A DNA stretch of 64,000 nt from Hahella chejuensis KCTC 2396. Its GTDB lineage: Bacteria; Pseudomonadota; Gammaproteobacteria; Pseudomonadales; Oleiphilaceae. The DNA lies in assembly GCF_000012985.1 (NCBI RefSeq), contig NC_007645.1:6933001-6997000 (forward strand), in the 5' to 3' direction. A program made the position numbers and the translations under genes. This document shows, in pieces, positions 16,546 through 25,269 of this stretch. Position 1 is the stretch's first letter, and the number at the start of each line of letters is the position of its first letter. A model generated the notes under the pieces. It ran no database searches. It saw only the letters and a list, made by a program, of their open reading frames with translations, and was not told the DNA's origin.

Positions 16546-18519
16546 ATGTTAAATTCCGATGCCTTAACCCAATTGAAACAGTTCAAACAAGACCTGCGTA
16601 TCGCCAATAACCGTTTTGAAGGAACGGTGAAAGGCAGTCCGGGGCGTTTTGGATTTGCTGTGTTGGATGACGGCAGAGAGTGCTTCCTGAACCCGGACGA
16701 AATGCAGAAAGTATTTCCGGGCGACCGAATTCTGGTGGAAGTCAGCCAGGACGACAAAGGCCGCGATGTCGCCAAAGTCGTGCAACACATGAGAAGTGAA
16801 CTAAAGTATTTCGTCGGCCGTTATTTCACTCGCGGCCAAGGGCATTTCGTTGAGCCCGACCTGATGGGCATGAACCGCTGGATTTTCATTCCGCCGAAGA
16901 AGCGCCAGCAAGCACACGTCAACGACCTGGTTCTGTGCCGCGTATTGCAGCATCCCTTCCCTGAAGGCAAGCCGCAGGCCGAAGTGGTGAAAATCATCGG
17001 CAAGCCCGGCGCATCCGGTCTGGAAGTGAACTACATGCTGGCCAAGTACAATCTGCAGGCGCATAACCGCGCCTCCATCAACGAAGCGGAACTGCAGAAG
17101 CAGGTCGCCGCGGAGCTGGAAAAGCGCAAAGACCTGCGGGAAACGCCTTTCGTCACGATCGACGCCGCCAGCACTCAGGATATGGACGACGCTCTGTTCG
17201 CCACCGCCAGGCCTGAAGGAGGCTGGGAATTGCTGGCCGCCATCGCCGACCCGTCCACACTGATACCTGAAGGCGGCGATATCGACAAATACGCGCAACG
17301 CCTGGGCAGCTCTTTCTACTTCGCCGACCGCACATTGCCTATGTTGCCGGCCAAACTGGCCAACCACTTCTGTTCACTGAAGTCCGGCGAAGATCGTCTG
17401 GCCCTGGTTTGCACAATGCAGATCGACGCAGATGGCGCTATTTCCTCTTACAGCATTGAAGAAGCCGCCATTCGCTGCGCCGCCAACCTGACTTACGAAG
17501 AAGTCGCAACCGCTTTAGCCTCTGGCGACGCCAGCGCCCATGCCTACGACGCGACTTTGCAGGCCTTGAATGAAGTCAAAGCGGCCCTGGCCAGCCATCG
17601 CCGCGCACACGCACTGGTGAATGAAGACCGCCCGGACTATCAGTTAGAACTGGATGAGAACGGCAAGGTCAAAAACATCCATCGCAAGATCAACAGCGTC
17701 GCTCACTCCATCGTGGAGGAAGCGATGGTGGCCGCCAACCGTTGCGCGGCGGATTTCCTGAAGCAAAACACCGAGCGCTCTCTGTATACGTCCCACAGTG
17801 GATTCCGTCCTGAGCGTCTGGATCAGATCAAGCAAATCGTCTCCGAGCAAATATCCGATTACGATTGCAGCGACCTGCATACGTGGGAAGGCTTCAAGAA
17901 ATTCATGGACTTCCTGGACGCCAATCCGCCGGAAGTGCCTGTGAAGGCGATCGCCAACCGCCTGCTGGCGCGTGGCGCGTTGTCTGACCAGCCCTGCCCT
18001 CATTTCGGCATGGGGCTGCCTCACTACACCACCTTCACGTCTCCGATTCGTAAGTATGTGGACTTGAGCATTCACCGTCAGATCAAAAGCGTACTGAAAA
18101 ACCAGAAACCGCATACATTGAACGCCAAAGCCATTCTACAGCTGCAGGAATCATTGCGCGCCGGCCGTAGCGCCGTGAACGAGTCCGAGACCTGGCTGAA
18201 GTGCGAATATGCCCAAACCCTGATCGGCAAGACCTTCGATGGCGTGGTGCAGCACACCACTGGCTCCGGATTCCAGGCGCGTCTGGACGAGAATGGCATT
18301 GAAGGCATGGTGAATTTGGGCGCATTACAGGAGAAGTTCCGCTTCGACGGCACTTACTTCCAGCACACTGGCGAACATCGCCAATTCCGCCTGGAGCAAC
18401 CAGTGAAAGTGACCATCAGCGCGGTCGATATGGAGAAAAAACTGATTCAGATGGAGCTGGCGGAGCCCGCCCCGGTAGCGCAGCCTGCTGCGGCGGAAGA
18501 ACCGCAAACCCAGGAATAA
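16546..18519 (+). CDS. rnb: Ribonuclease II (3'-5' exoribonuclease)
   Basis: The 657-residue enzyme degrades single-stranded RNA processively from the 3' end to 5' mononucleotides in the cytosol. An N-terminal cold-shock OB fold (FEGTVKGSPGRFGFAVL, about 24-85) precedes a second OB region. The RNB catalytic domain spans about 195-540, with Asp206, Asp212, Asp214 and Asp215 in DAASTQDMDDALF coordinating Mg2+. LPHYTTFTSPIRKYVDLSIHR near 500 is the conserved C-terminal catalytic segment. A C-terminal S1 domain follows (about 560-640), then an acidic tail. Length matches RNase II (about 645) rather than RNase R. The gene stands alone and ends in a GC-rich hairpin. Confidence 0.9.
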   Translation: MLNSDALTQLKQFKQDLRIANNRFEGTVKGSPGRFGFAVLDDGRECFLNPDEMQKVFPGDRILVEVSQDDKGRDVAKVVQHMRSELKYFVGRYFTRGQGHFVEPDLMGMNRWIFIPPKKRQQAHVNDLVLCRVLQHPFPEGKPQAEVVKIIGKPGASGLEVNYMLAKYNLQAHNRASINEAELQKQVAAELEKRKDLRETPFVTIDAASTQDMDDALFATARPEGGWELLAAIADPSTLIPEGGDIDKYAQRLGSSFYFADRTLPMLPAKLANHFCSLKSGEDRLALVCTMQIDADGAISSYSIEEAAIRCAANLTYEEVATALASGDASAHAYDATLQALNEVKAALASHRRAHALVNEDRPDYQLELDENGKVKNIHRKINSVAHSIVEEAMVAANRCAADFLKQNTERSLYTSHSGFRPERLDQIKQIVSEQISDYDCSDLHTWEGFKKFMDFLDANPPEVPVKAIANRLLARGALSDQPCPHFGMGLPHYTTFTSPIRKYVDLSIHRQIKSVLKNQKPHTLNAKAILQLQESLRAGRSAVNESETWLKCEYAQTLIGKTFDGVVQHTTGSGFQARLDENGIEGMVNLGALQEKFRFDGTYFQHTGEHRQFRLEQPVKVTISAVDMEKKLIQMELAEPAPVAQPAAAEEPQTQE

Positions 18520-18526
18520 TCGAACG

Positions 18527-18556
18527 CCGCCGCGGCGCCTGTCGGCGCTGCGGCGG
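18527..18556. terminator. GC-rich hairpin between convergent genes
   Basis: CCGCCGCGGCGCC pairs with GGCGCTGCGGCGG (one mismatch) around a four-base loop, eight bases after the rnb stop. No T-run follows, so it may stop or stabilise transcripts rather than act as a simple intrinsic terminator. Confidence 0.5.
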
Positions 18557-18585
18557 TTCCCGCCTCACCCGCGCAATACAGCCCC

Positions 18586-18888
18586 TTATCGGTACAGGGG
18601 ATAAAACTTAAAGTCCTTTGGCCACTCTTCCCTGGGCTTGAACGCCAGCGCCACTTCTTGTCCCTCCAGAGCGGACTCCGTAATCACCACATGGTCTGTG
18701 AAAGATTTGGCTTTCTCGAACTGCTTTTCGTTCACTTTGCAGAGGGTTTTATAGAAAGGCCCTGATAACCACTCTCTTACTTCCTCCGCCTCCTGAAACT
18801 TCAAATAGGCGGCCAGCGACGCATGGGCCGCAGCCACCATCGCATATCCAGCAGGAATGGAGTCTTTGATCAAAATATACATTTTCAT
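18586..18888 (-). CDS. Small PTH2-fold-like protein
   Basis: The 100-residue product begins MKMYILIKDSIPAGYAMVAA with AHASLAAYL directly after, then FYKTLCKVNEKQFEKAK and DHVVITESALEGQEVALAF. This order resembles the PTH2/PTRHD1 fold (peptidyl-tRNA hydrolase 2), with AHAS standing where family members have a conserved AHA. PTH2 enzymes release amino acids or peptides from tRNA. Bacterial homologues this short are poorly characterised and activity is unproven. It lies five bases downstream of the site-2 protease gene on the same strand, so they are probably co-transcribed. Confidence 0.6.
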   Translation of the reverse strand: MKMYILIKDSIPAGYAMVAAAHASLAAYLKFQEAEEVREWLSGPFYKTLCKVNEKQFEKAKSFTDHVVITESALEGQEVALAFKPREEWPKDFKFYPLYR

Positions 18889-18893
18889 GGCGA

Positions 18894-21578
18894 TCAGGTT
18901 TCCGAAGTGTTATTAGCGCCAAAACTGATTAGCCCCGCCTCCGCCAGTTTGCGGCGGTAACGGCTGCTTTTTGGAATATATTGCAGTTGTTCCCGCAACG
19001 AATCGATATAGGCGTCCGGGGCCAGATCCAGCGTGTTTTCCGCAATTTGCTCTATCCAGATGCGAGTGCCGGCGGCCTGCCAGGGGTCATGGGCGCTTTG
19101 CACGATATGCAGCAGCTCCAGCGCGGGCAGCAATGATACATCGCCCAAACCGGCGTCGGTCATGTCCACCAGCAACGACCGCAGCGTAATCTCCGCGTCG
19201 ATATAGCGTTCTTTGCTGTAATAGGCCCAAGCCAGACGCAGATTAAGGTTGTAGCTGATCCCGTCGGTATACCCGGTAAAGGCCTTGGGACCGTATAGGA
19301 GAGATTCCAGACGCTTGATGGCGGCGTCGTTGAGGCCTTCATTCAGGTAGAACTCCAATAACCGCAATTCCACCGTACGCTTGAAATCCACGGACTTGGA
19401 CGCCTTAATGCCCTGAATATAGGCGCGCTCCGCCTCCACCACCCGATGCAGTTCTGAGAGCGCATTGCCCTTCAACATATACAGTTGCGCTACACGCTGC
19501 TCGTTACGACGGATATCGCTGTTGGCGAAGGCGCCGTCAATGTTCTTCAGGGCTGACGTATAGTCGGACTGGAATAAATAACACTCTACCAGTAGCTCAT
19601 AAATATCCGGCAACAGTTCGCCATTCTGGATGCGTTCTTTCTGGTATAACCGCAGCGCTTCCTGCAGGTAAGCGATGGAAACAGATTCTTTATCATTGGT
19701 GTTCATGAACAAGGCCTGGGCCAATTGATAAAGAACTTTTATTTTTTCTTCCGGACTGATGCCCTTTCTTTCCGTCTCTTTCAACGCCAGGTCATAGTAT
19801 TTCTCGGCCATGGCTTCATCGCCGGAATAGAAGTAATAATCCCCTGCGGCGATCAACAGACTCAGACGTTCTCGGGGACTTTTGGCGTTGGCGATCTGCC
19901 CATCCCAATTCATGCCTTTCTCCGCCAGCCACGGGGCCACAGTATCCTTCAACGCCTCGCCATAGCGGGTTTGCATCAGAGCTGCCGGCGCGCCGATTAC
20001 TAACGTCAGATACAGGGTTATGCCAAACAGGATTTCCCAAGCGAAAGGCGGCTTTTCCGTCAGGCGCTGCATCAGGGCGCGGACTTCCTGATAGGCGACT
20101 GCGCCGCTCCAGGGGAGCTTGAGTTCTTTTACACTCTCATAAGCAGCCGCTAATCGCGCTGGGCGGTCGTGTTGCGGCAAGTGAGGATATTTACGACGGA
20201 TATGGGAAAACAATCTGGCCTGACGCCACTGATTCGGCAACAGATACATCCAGAACAGCGCCACTAGTCCAAGTACTATCTCTTGCGACCACCAGGAGAA
20301 CGCAGCAAACGCCAGAATACTGAGACAAAAGAAGATAAACTGCGCCATCGGCCAACGCCGGAAGAACAGAAGATTCCATAGCTGCCCTCCATCCAGAGGC
20401 TGAACCGGCGCCAAATTGAAGTAGTTCAGAACGATCAGCATAAACACCGCCCTGGTCATCCAATCAGGGGCGTCGAGCGGTAAATAGAAACAGAGCGCAA
20501 TACCAAGAATCAGACCGGGGGCCGGTCCCATCAAGTCAACAATCACTTTCTGCCAAGCCGGAGCCTGGTCCTTATCGCCACGCGCGGCAGCCCCCAGAAA
20601 TGGGATAAATAAAATCTGCAAATCGCGGAATCCGCAGACTTTCATCGCGAGCAAATGCCCAAACTCATGCAGAAAAAGGACAGCCACCAGGATCAGTAAT
20701 ACAGGGGCGTCCATTCTAAAGCCGAAGCTCAGCATAAAAGCGCCTAAAGAAACCAGTAGCAGCAGCGCTTTGCCTATCCAGCCTGTCCGCTCCTGTCCTG
20801 CCAGCCCTGCATCCATTCGCACATGAGAGGCAATCTGATAATCCAGTGAAGGCGCGTGCCTGGGCGCATCCTGAATGATTTTTTGTAGCCGCTTCCCCCC
20901 TGTCCGCGCCATTTTTTGGCTACGCAGGGCTCCTGCCAGCGTATATCTGATGCTTTGTTTATCCGGGGAAGCGAACTTGATGACTTTCTGCGCCAGCAGC
21001 TCCTGTATGTAGGCCTTATAAAAAGCGACGCCCGACTCTACGACACACTGTGGCGTCTTTTCCACCCGCTCAGCGCTGCTCTGGGCAAGATGGTGCTGGT
21101 GAGCTCGCCAATGTTGCGACAGCTCGGCGACATAAGGATCTTCAATGCGATACCCTGTGACGTCGGCCAGAATGCAATGCCTGCCGCCGTTCATAGTTTC
21201 AAGGACATCGCCGTCGTCAAGGTAAGTGATAAAAGTCGCTAGCGTCTCGCGGCCAACACCCAGGTCAGATTGAAGGGTCAAGAAAGCGTAGGTCCGCTCG
21301 TCGGGGTGATACATCACACAGGCGTATACGCCTTCCTCGTCTCTGCTGAATCCTTCGCTGTAGCGCATCCAACAGAATTTCGCGAAGCCATATTCAGACA
21401 GCTCGTCGATATCAGGCGTCAGAACGCGTCGATAGGATTGATCCACCTCCCCTTCATCAACGACGTCGCTGGATACCTCCAGTTTTCCCCTAAATTGCAA
21501 AATCCGCCAAATGACAGCCCCGCGAGTAAAAACCTGGATACATATAAGAAATAACAGGAAACCAAACAGATAGGACAT
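18894..21578 (-). CDS. Site-2 protease (M50) with large C-terminal helical-repeat domain
   Basis: This 894-residue membrane protein has an N-terminal helix (3-18), a roughly 230-residue soluble region and then an M50 membrane core. HEFGH at 304-308 is the zinc site and NLAPVQPLDGG near 388-398 holds the third ligand, Asp396. Family members cut membrane-embedded substrates. After a further helix near 510-530, about 350 residues are helical with TPR-like features (YYFYSGDEAMAEKYYDLALK, LYMLKGNALSELHRVVEAER). Typical bacterial RseP is 450 residues with PDZ domains. Here PDZ is absent and TPR-like repeats take the protein-binding role (inference). No anti-sigma gene is adjacent. Confidence 0.85.
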   Translation of the reverse strand: MSYLFGFLLFLICIQVFTRGAVIWRILQFRGKLEVSSDVVDEGEVDQSYRRVLTPDIDELSEYGFAKFCWMRYSEGFSRDEEGVYACVMYHPDERTYAFLTLQSDLGVGRETLATFITYLDDGDVLETMNGGRHCILADVTGYRIEDPYVAELSQHWRAHQHHLAQSSAERVEKTPQCVVESGVAFYKAYIQELLAQKVIKFASPDKQSIRYTLAGALRSQKMARTGGKRLQKIIQDAPRHAPSLDYQIASHVRMDAGLAGQERTGWIGKALLLLVSLGAFMLSFGFRMDAPVLLILVAVLFLHEFGHLLAMKVCGFRDLQILFIPFLGAAARGDKDQAPAWQKVIVDLMGPAPGLILGIALCFYLPLDAPDWMTRAVFMLIVLNYFNLAPVQPLDGGQLWNLLFFRRWPMAQFIFFCLSILAFAAFSWWSQEIVLGLVALFWMYLLPNQWRQARLFSHIRRKYPHLPQHDRPARLAAAYESVKELKLPWSGAVAYQEVRALMQRLTEKPPFAWEILFGITLYLTLVIGAPAALMQTRYGEALKDTVAPWLAEKGMNWDGQIANAKSPRERLSLLIAAGDYYFYSGDEAMAEKYYDLALKETERKGISPEEKIKVLYQLAQALFMNTNDKESVSIAYLQEALRLYQKERIQNGELLPDIYELLVECYLFQSDYTSALKNIDGAFANSDIRRNEQRVAQLYMLKGNALSELHRVVEAERAYIQGIKASKSVDFKRTVELRLLEFYLNEGLNDAAIKRLESLLYGPKAFTGYTDGISYNLNLRLAWAYYSKERYIDAEITLRSLLVDMTDAGLGDVSLLPALELLHIVQSAHDPWQAAGTRIWIEQIAENTLDLAPDAYIDSLREQLQYIPKSSRYRRKLAEAGLISFGANNTSET

Positions 21579-21897
21579 TTACCGCAACCGCTACAAAAAC
21601 TACCAGTACGCTCTCAAGTCGGAAGATGTCGCCAGTAACGCAGAAACGGCAGCGTCTGGCCGATTAAAAATCGCGCAATTATACCCAAATTGACTGCTAT
21701 TACACTTAAATTCCGTCAATCCGCGGACAAATGTCCAATTTGAGACCCAGGCTACATTCAGCGCCACCGGTTATTGCCAGCTTTTCCGCCATGCTGCTAT
21801 GGTTTCCGGGCCTTGCCGCGCCCGGCTGCGCGGCTGACGCGATTAACAAAAAAGACAAGACCGACTCTCATAATCATAATCACAACAGGAGCTAGGG
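21579..21897. other. Divergent intergenic region
   Basis: This 319-base gap lies between the site-2 protease and DUF2505 genes. I see no gene or clear operator. A good ribosome site (ACAGGAGC) precedes the DUF2505 start. Confidence 0.4.
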
Positions 21898-22389
21898 ATG
21901 ATCGTAAAAGGGCAGCAGCATTTCCCTTACACAGCAGCCACCGTTTTCAGCGCTATAGGCGCTCCCCGCCACATTGAAGAGAAGCAACGCTTTCTCGGTT
22001 CCCGCAACATAGATATCCGACAATGCGAACAGACAGACTCTGGACTGGACTTGGAAATAGTTCGCGAGGTGCCCGCAGAGGCGCCGGCGATGTTGAAAAA
22101 GTTCATCTCCGAATGGAACCGGGTGACGCAGGAAGAACACTGGCGTGAGAATGCGGGCGAGTACCGCGCGCAGGTAAAGGTGGATATCCAGGGCGTCCCT
22201 GTCTCCATCCACGGCGAAATGCGGTTGTACTCGGAAGGTGAAGGCAGTGTCCATGAAGTCACGCTGAACTTCGAGTGCCGCGTGCCGTTGGTAGGCAAGA
22301 AACTGGCGGAGTTTGTCGCCGCAAAATCTCAGGAGTCCATGCAGAACGAATTCGCTTTTGTGGCGGATTATCTACGGGCTAATCTATAA
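21898..22389 (+). CDS. DUF2505 family protein
   Basis: The 163-residue soluble protein matches DUF2505 in length and pattern: HFPYTAATVFSAIGAPRHIE at the start, a central EEHWRENAGEYRA, and VPLVGKKLAEFVAAKSQESM near the end. The family is thought to adopt a START-like (SRPBCC) lipid- or ligand-binding fold. No signal peptide is present. The gene stands alone and converges on bacterioferritin. Function unknown. Confidence 0.75.
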   Translation: MIVKGQQHFPYTAATVFSAIGAPRHIEEKQRFLGSRNIDIRQCEQTDSGLDLEIVREVPAEAPAMLKKFISEWNRVTQEEHWRENAGEYRAQVKVDIQGVPVSIHGEMRLYSEGEGSVHEVTLNFECRVPLVGKKLAEFVAAKSQESMQNEFAFVADYLRANL

Positions 22390-22478
22390 CGGATTGAAAA
22401 GGGGAGAGAAACAGGGACGTTTGAGGCAGCCGGCCACCCAAGGGCGGCCGGCGCCGGAGCGATGCAAAAGAAGGTCTG

Positions 22479-22958
22479 TCAGGAATCGGCGTCGGACATC
22501 TGCTTCTGCAGATAGTTTTCCATGCCCACACGCTCCATCAGATCCAGCTGAGTCTCCAGCCAGTCGACGTGCTCTTCTTCCGATTCCAGAATATTTTCCA
22601 GAACCTCGCGGCTGATGTAATCGCGCACCTGCTCGCAGTATGCAATGGCTTCACGCAAGTCAGGAATGGCTTTCAACTCCAGCTTGAGGTCGCATTCCAG
22701 CATTTCTTTCGGGGTCTCGCCGATCATCAGCTTGCCCAGCTTTTGCAGGTTGGGAATGCCGTCCAGAAACAAAATCCGCTCGATCAATTGATCGGCATGC
22801 TTCATTTCATCAATGGATTCTTCATATTCTTTCTTGCCCAGAGCCGTCAGGCCCCAGTTTTTATACATGCGCGCATGCAGAAAATACTGATTAATCGCAA
22901 TCAGTTCATTAGCCAAAATCTGGTTAAGGTGTTCGATAACCTTCTTATCGCCCTTCAT
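22479..22958 (-). CDS. bfr: Bacterioferritin
   Basis: From the ATG at 22958 the protein is 159 residues, the family norm; the in-frame ATG at 23021 adds unrelated residues and overlaps the Fur-like site. It forms the 24-subunit iron-storage shell. Ferroxidase ligands are visible as Glu18, Glu51 and His54 (NELIAINQ and DEMKHAD), with further Glu residues in the third and fourth helices ([12 protein letters not shown]). Met52 is the haem-bridging residue, so this is a haem-type subunit. The bfd gene lies just upstream on the same strand, and its product delivers electrons to release stored iron. Confidence 0.95.
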   Translation of the reverse strand: MKGDKKVIEHLNQILANELIAINQYFLHARMYKNWGLTALGKKEYEESIDEMKHADQLIERILFLDGIPNLQKLGKLMIGETPKEMLECDLKLELKAIPDLREAIAYCEQVRDYISREVLENILESEEEHVDWLETQLDLMERVGMENYLQKQMSDADS

Positions 22959-22972
22959 CACAGCGCTCCCGT

Positions 22973-22990
22973 CAGAATGATTCTCAATTA
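22973..22990 (-). promoter_or_regulatory. Fur-box-like site upstream of bfr
   Basis: On the minus strand, TTGAGAATCATTCTGAC resembles the Fur consensus around its AGAATCATTCT core. It lies 15 bases before the bfr start, suggesting iron-dependent control. Confidence 0.6.
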
Positions 22991-23070
22991 CAATAACCCC
23001 ATAAAAACAAGGGGTTACCAACTCAACCCTTAAGGTTAGTTGTAACGGGAAGGAAAGTACAATCGAATTT

Positions 23071-23301
23071 TCAGGCGGCGGTCAGGGTAGGAATATCAGC
23101 AGCGTAGGCCAGTTGCTCCGCCATGGAGAGATCGAATTGTGATTTAGCCTCGTCAAACACTTCACGAGCGGCTTCCACACAGCGAGCGCAGTCTTTCGCC
23201 AATCCCAACGAACGCACGACATCACGCAGATGCTGAGCGCCTTTCGCGACTTCTTCGCGGATGGAGTGGTCGGTAATTCCGTTGCAAAGACATACGTACA
23301 T
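23071..23301 (-). CDS. bfd: Bacterioferritin-associated ferredoxin
   Basis: From the ATG at 23301 (GAGAGA upstream) the protein is 76 residues. It begins [16 protein letters not shown], with a CxC pair at 4 and 6 and a CARC pair near 38-41: the BFD-like [2Fe-2S] site. It reduces iron in bacterioferritin so Fe2+ can be released. The tail beyond about residue 60 is longer than E. coli Bfd (64). A start at 23316 adds five residues only. It sits 112 bases upstream of bfr on the same strand, each gene having its own Fur-like site. Confidence 0.92.
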   Translation of the reverse strand: MYVCLCNGITDHSIREEVAKGAQHLRDVVRSLGLAKDCARCVEAAREVFDEAKSQFDLSMAEQLAYAADIPTLTAA

Positions 23302-23347
23302 GAAAATCTCTCTCATTTATTAGCAGTCTGTGAAGAAAGTTAATGCT

Positions 23348-23366
23348 AATGAGAATGATTGTCAAT
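23348..23366 (-). promoter_or_regulatory. Fur box upstream of bfd
   Basis: AATGAGAATGATTGTCAAT matches the Fur consensus well (interleaved GATAAT/ATTATC hexamers) and lies 47 bases upstream of bfd, in promoter position. Iron-replete repression of bfd is known in enterobacteria. Confidence 0.7.
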
Positions 23367-23444
23367 AATGTTTTTAATAGTTTCTTTACTGGACTGTAAC
23401 CAATAAATTCCGGCGTCACGGCGCAGAGCAATCGTTATGAAAAA

Positions 23445-24023
23445 TTATTCCTGATTAATCATATGGATAGCCTCCCAAAGCGCGTCACGCTTGGCTTCCG
23501 CCTCTTGTAACAGTTGCGGAGCCACCCCGCGGGCGCGACCTTCAGCGATCAAACGCTCCAATTCAGCCGCCTTGTCCTGGGCGGCGGCGCGAAAGGCGTT
23601 GAGCACTCGCTGATGCTGCTGTGCTTCCCTGCGGGCATAGGCTTCATGGTCCGCCAGGGTTTCAGCGTCCGGGGTTTGTTCCAGCGCTCGTCTGCCGATG
23701 GGGGGGGCGCGTCGATCCCCGTTGTCAATGGAGACGGAAAACGAAGCCAGGGCCTCAATGTCTGTGGGTAACTCTGGGTAGACTTCCTGTTGCTCTTCCT
23801 CAACCATGGCGATGACGTCTTTCTCAGCCGGAATGCGCTTTACCGGGATCACGGCGGGCTTAGTCATGGGTTGCCTCACAGGCGGCGTCATTGCGCCGCC
23901 TGAAATAGGCGGAGAAGCCGTTTTCAGCGCGCCTGGGGAAGCGAAAAAGACATATCCCGCTACGACGAGCGCTGCCAAGGCGACCATCGCACCCCAGCCT
24001 CGCCGCCGTAACATCCGGCTCAT
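23445..24023 (-). CDS. Single-pass membrane protein, last gene of an envelope operon
   Basis: The 192-residue protein has one N-terminal hydrophobic segment (about 12-29) after a basic head (RMLRRRGWG), acting as an anchor or signal. A Pro-rich linker follows (about 35-65), then a charged, helix-prone C-terminal half (DHEAYARREAQQHQRVLNAF, AAELERLIAEGRARGV) that could be a coiled coil. I do not recognise the family. Its start overlaps the parvulin-like gene by four bases (ATGA), implying coupled translation and a shared task in the periplasm. Confidence 0.75.
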   Translation of the reverse strand: MSRMLRRRGWGAMVALAALVVAGYVFFASPGALKTASPPISGGAMTPPVRQPMTKPAVIPVKRIPAEKDVIAMVEEEQQEVYPELPTDIEALASFSVSIDNGDRRAPPIGRRALEQTPDAETLADHEAYARREAQQHQRVLNAFRAAAQDKAAELERLIAEGRARGVAPQLLQEAEAKRDALWEAIHMINQE

Positions 24024-25267
24024 ACCTGGCTTTGCAGGTTGGCCTGACGACGCAGCTGGTTGATCAGCTCACTATAGGCCGTCACCGCCAGCTGAATAGC
24101 AATCACATCAGTAGCAAGATAGCGCACCGTCTCGCTGTCAGGCGGATAATAGCCATACTCCCGTTGGCTCACTTGCAGGATCACCCAATCGCCTGTAGGA
24201 GATCGGATGACTTCGCTGACTTCTCCCGGCGGGGTGGCGAAAGCCAGCGACGCCAGCCAATCCGTTGGTTTGACGGCCTCCTTGCGTAGCCATCCCTCCC
24301 CGTCTAACGGCCAGGAAACGGGACGGGAAGGCGTTTTTAAATCCGCCCAGGAGGCGCCTTGCATTAACTGTTGACGAGCGAGTCGCGCTGCGGCTTCATC
24401 TCCATATATTGCGCCCCGCGGCTTGACCTTCGCCAGGAAGCGAAAGTCTTCCTGATGCCGTTGATAGTAGCTGTTGATCTGCACCGCGCTGACCTGCTCC
24501 CTGAACCTGATGAGTCCGGGATTATCGCCATGATTGCGTTTGACTACGCCCAACGCGTTTAAAATCTTGGGATAAAAGTAATGCGCTTTGATAGTCCGTT
24601 GCAGATCATCGATTGCATCCACCTCAACGCCGCCTTCGTGACTTAACCACCACAAACGCAGCTGATGTTGCTTCCAGGACAGCACCTCCATGCCTAACGC
24701 TTTGACGTCGCCTTCCATCAGCGCTTTTTTACCCTGTATGGACTGCCCCTCATACACTTCCAGCAATGTCAGCGTCACGTCTTCCTGGTCTGGAAAAGCC
24801 ATGCGCGCCAATACCAGAGACGCCGCCTTTTCCCGTTGCGCCGGCGTCAGTTGATAGCCCAGAATCGACTTGGCGGCGATCGTCGCCAGCGCTTCCCGCG
24901 CCTCTACCCCGGGTTTGGAGTGCTCTTGCATCAACTCCCCCGCCGGCCACTTGGGATACAACTTCGCCAAGGTTTTATCCAACTGGCGGCGAATATGCCA
25001 CCCGTAGGAATAGCCGATTTCTGCGCCGCGCCATTGCTCCTCAGGCAGTTTTTCCTGCGCCCAGCGGTACACCAGCAACGCATCGATTAATTCATCGGCA
25101 AAGGCTTTGCGGTCCAGTTTGCGTAGTTGGCTCGCTTGCTGATGCAATGCGTCGAACGCTTGCCGGGTAAGACTGGTGTCGTCGACCCGCAGATAAACCG
25201 CAGCCGAGGCCCCGCCTGCGCATAGCAGGCAAAGCGCCAGCGCCAGGACCTGTAATGTCCCGCGCAT
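24020..25267 (-). CDS. Parvulin-like (PpiC/SurA type) periplasmic protein
   Basis: The 415-residue product has a Sec signal (about 1-22, CAGGASA). An N-terminal helical region with SurA-like chaperone features follows (VDDTSLTRQAFDALHQQASQ). A C-terminal segment, about 270-385, carries rotamase-type motifs: INSYYQRHQEDFRFLAKVK, LMQGASWADL, GWLRKE, ATPPGEVSEVIRSPTGDWVI. Parvulins isomerise X-Pro bonds and help fold exported proteins. It is embedded between a phospholipase C-like gene two bases upstream and a small membrane protein gene overlapping downstream, so it is likely a dedicated folding factor for that set. Confidence 0.8.
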   Translation of the reverse strand: MRGTLQVLALALCLLCAGGASAAVYLRVDDTSLTRQAFDALHQQASQLRKLDRKAFADELIDALLVYRWAQEKLPEEQWRGAEIGYSYGWHIRRQLDKTLAKLYPKWPAGELMQEHSKPGVEAREALATIAAKSILGYQLTPAQREKAASLVLARMAFPDQEDVTLTLLEVYEGQSIQGKKALMEGDVKALGMEVLSWKQHQLRLWWLSHEGGVEVDAIDDLQRTIKAHYFYPKILNALGVVKRNHGDNPGLIRFREQVSAVQINSYYQRHQEDFRFLAKVKPRGAIYGDEAAARLARQQLMQGASWADLKTPSRPVSWPLDGEGWLRKEAVKPTDWLASLAFATPPGEVSEVIRSPTGDWVILQVSQREYGYYPPDSETVRYLATDVIAIQLAVTAYSELINQLRRQANLQSQV

Positions 25268-25269
25268 GA

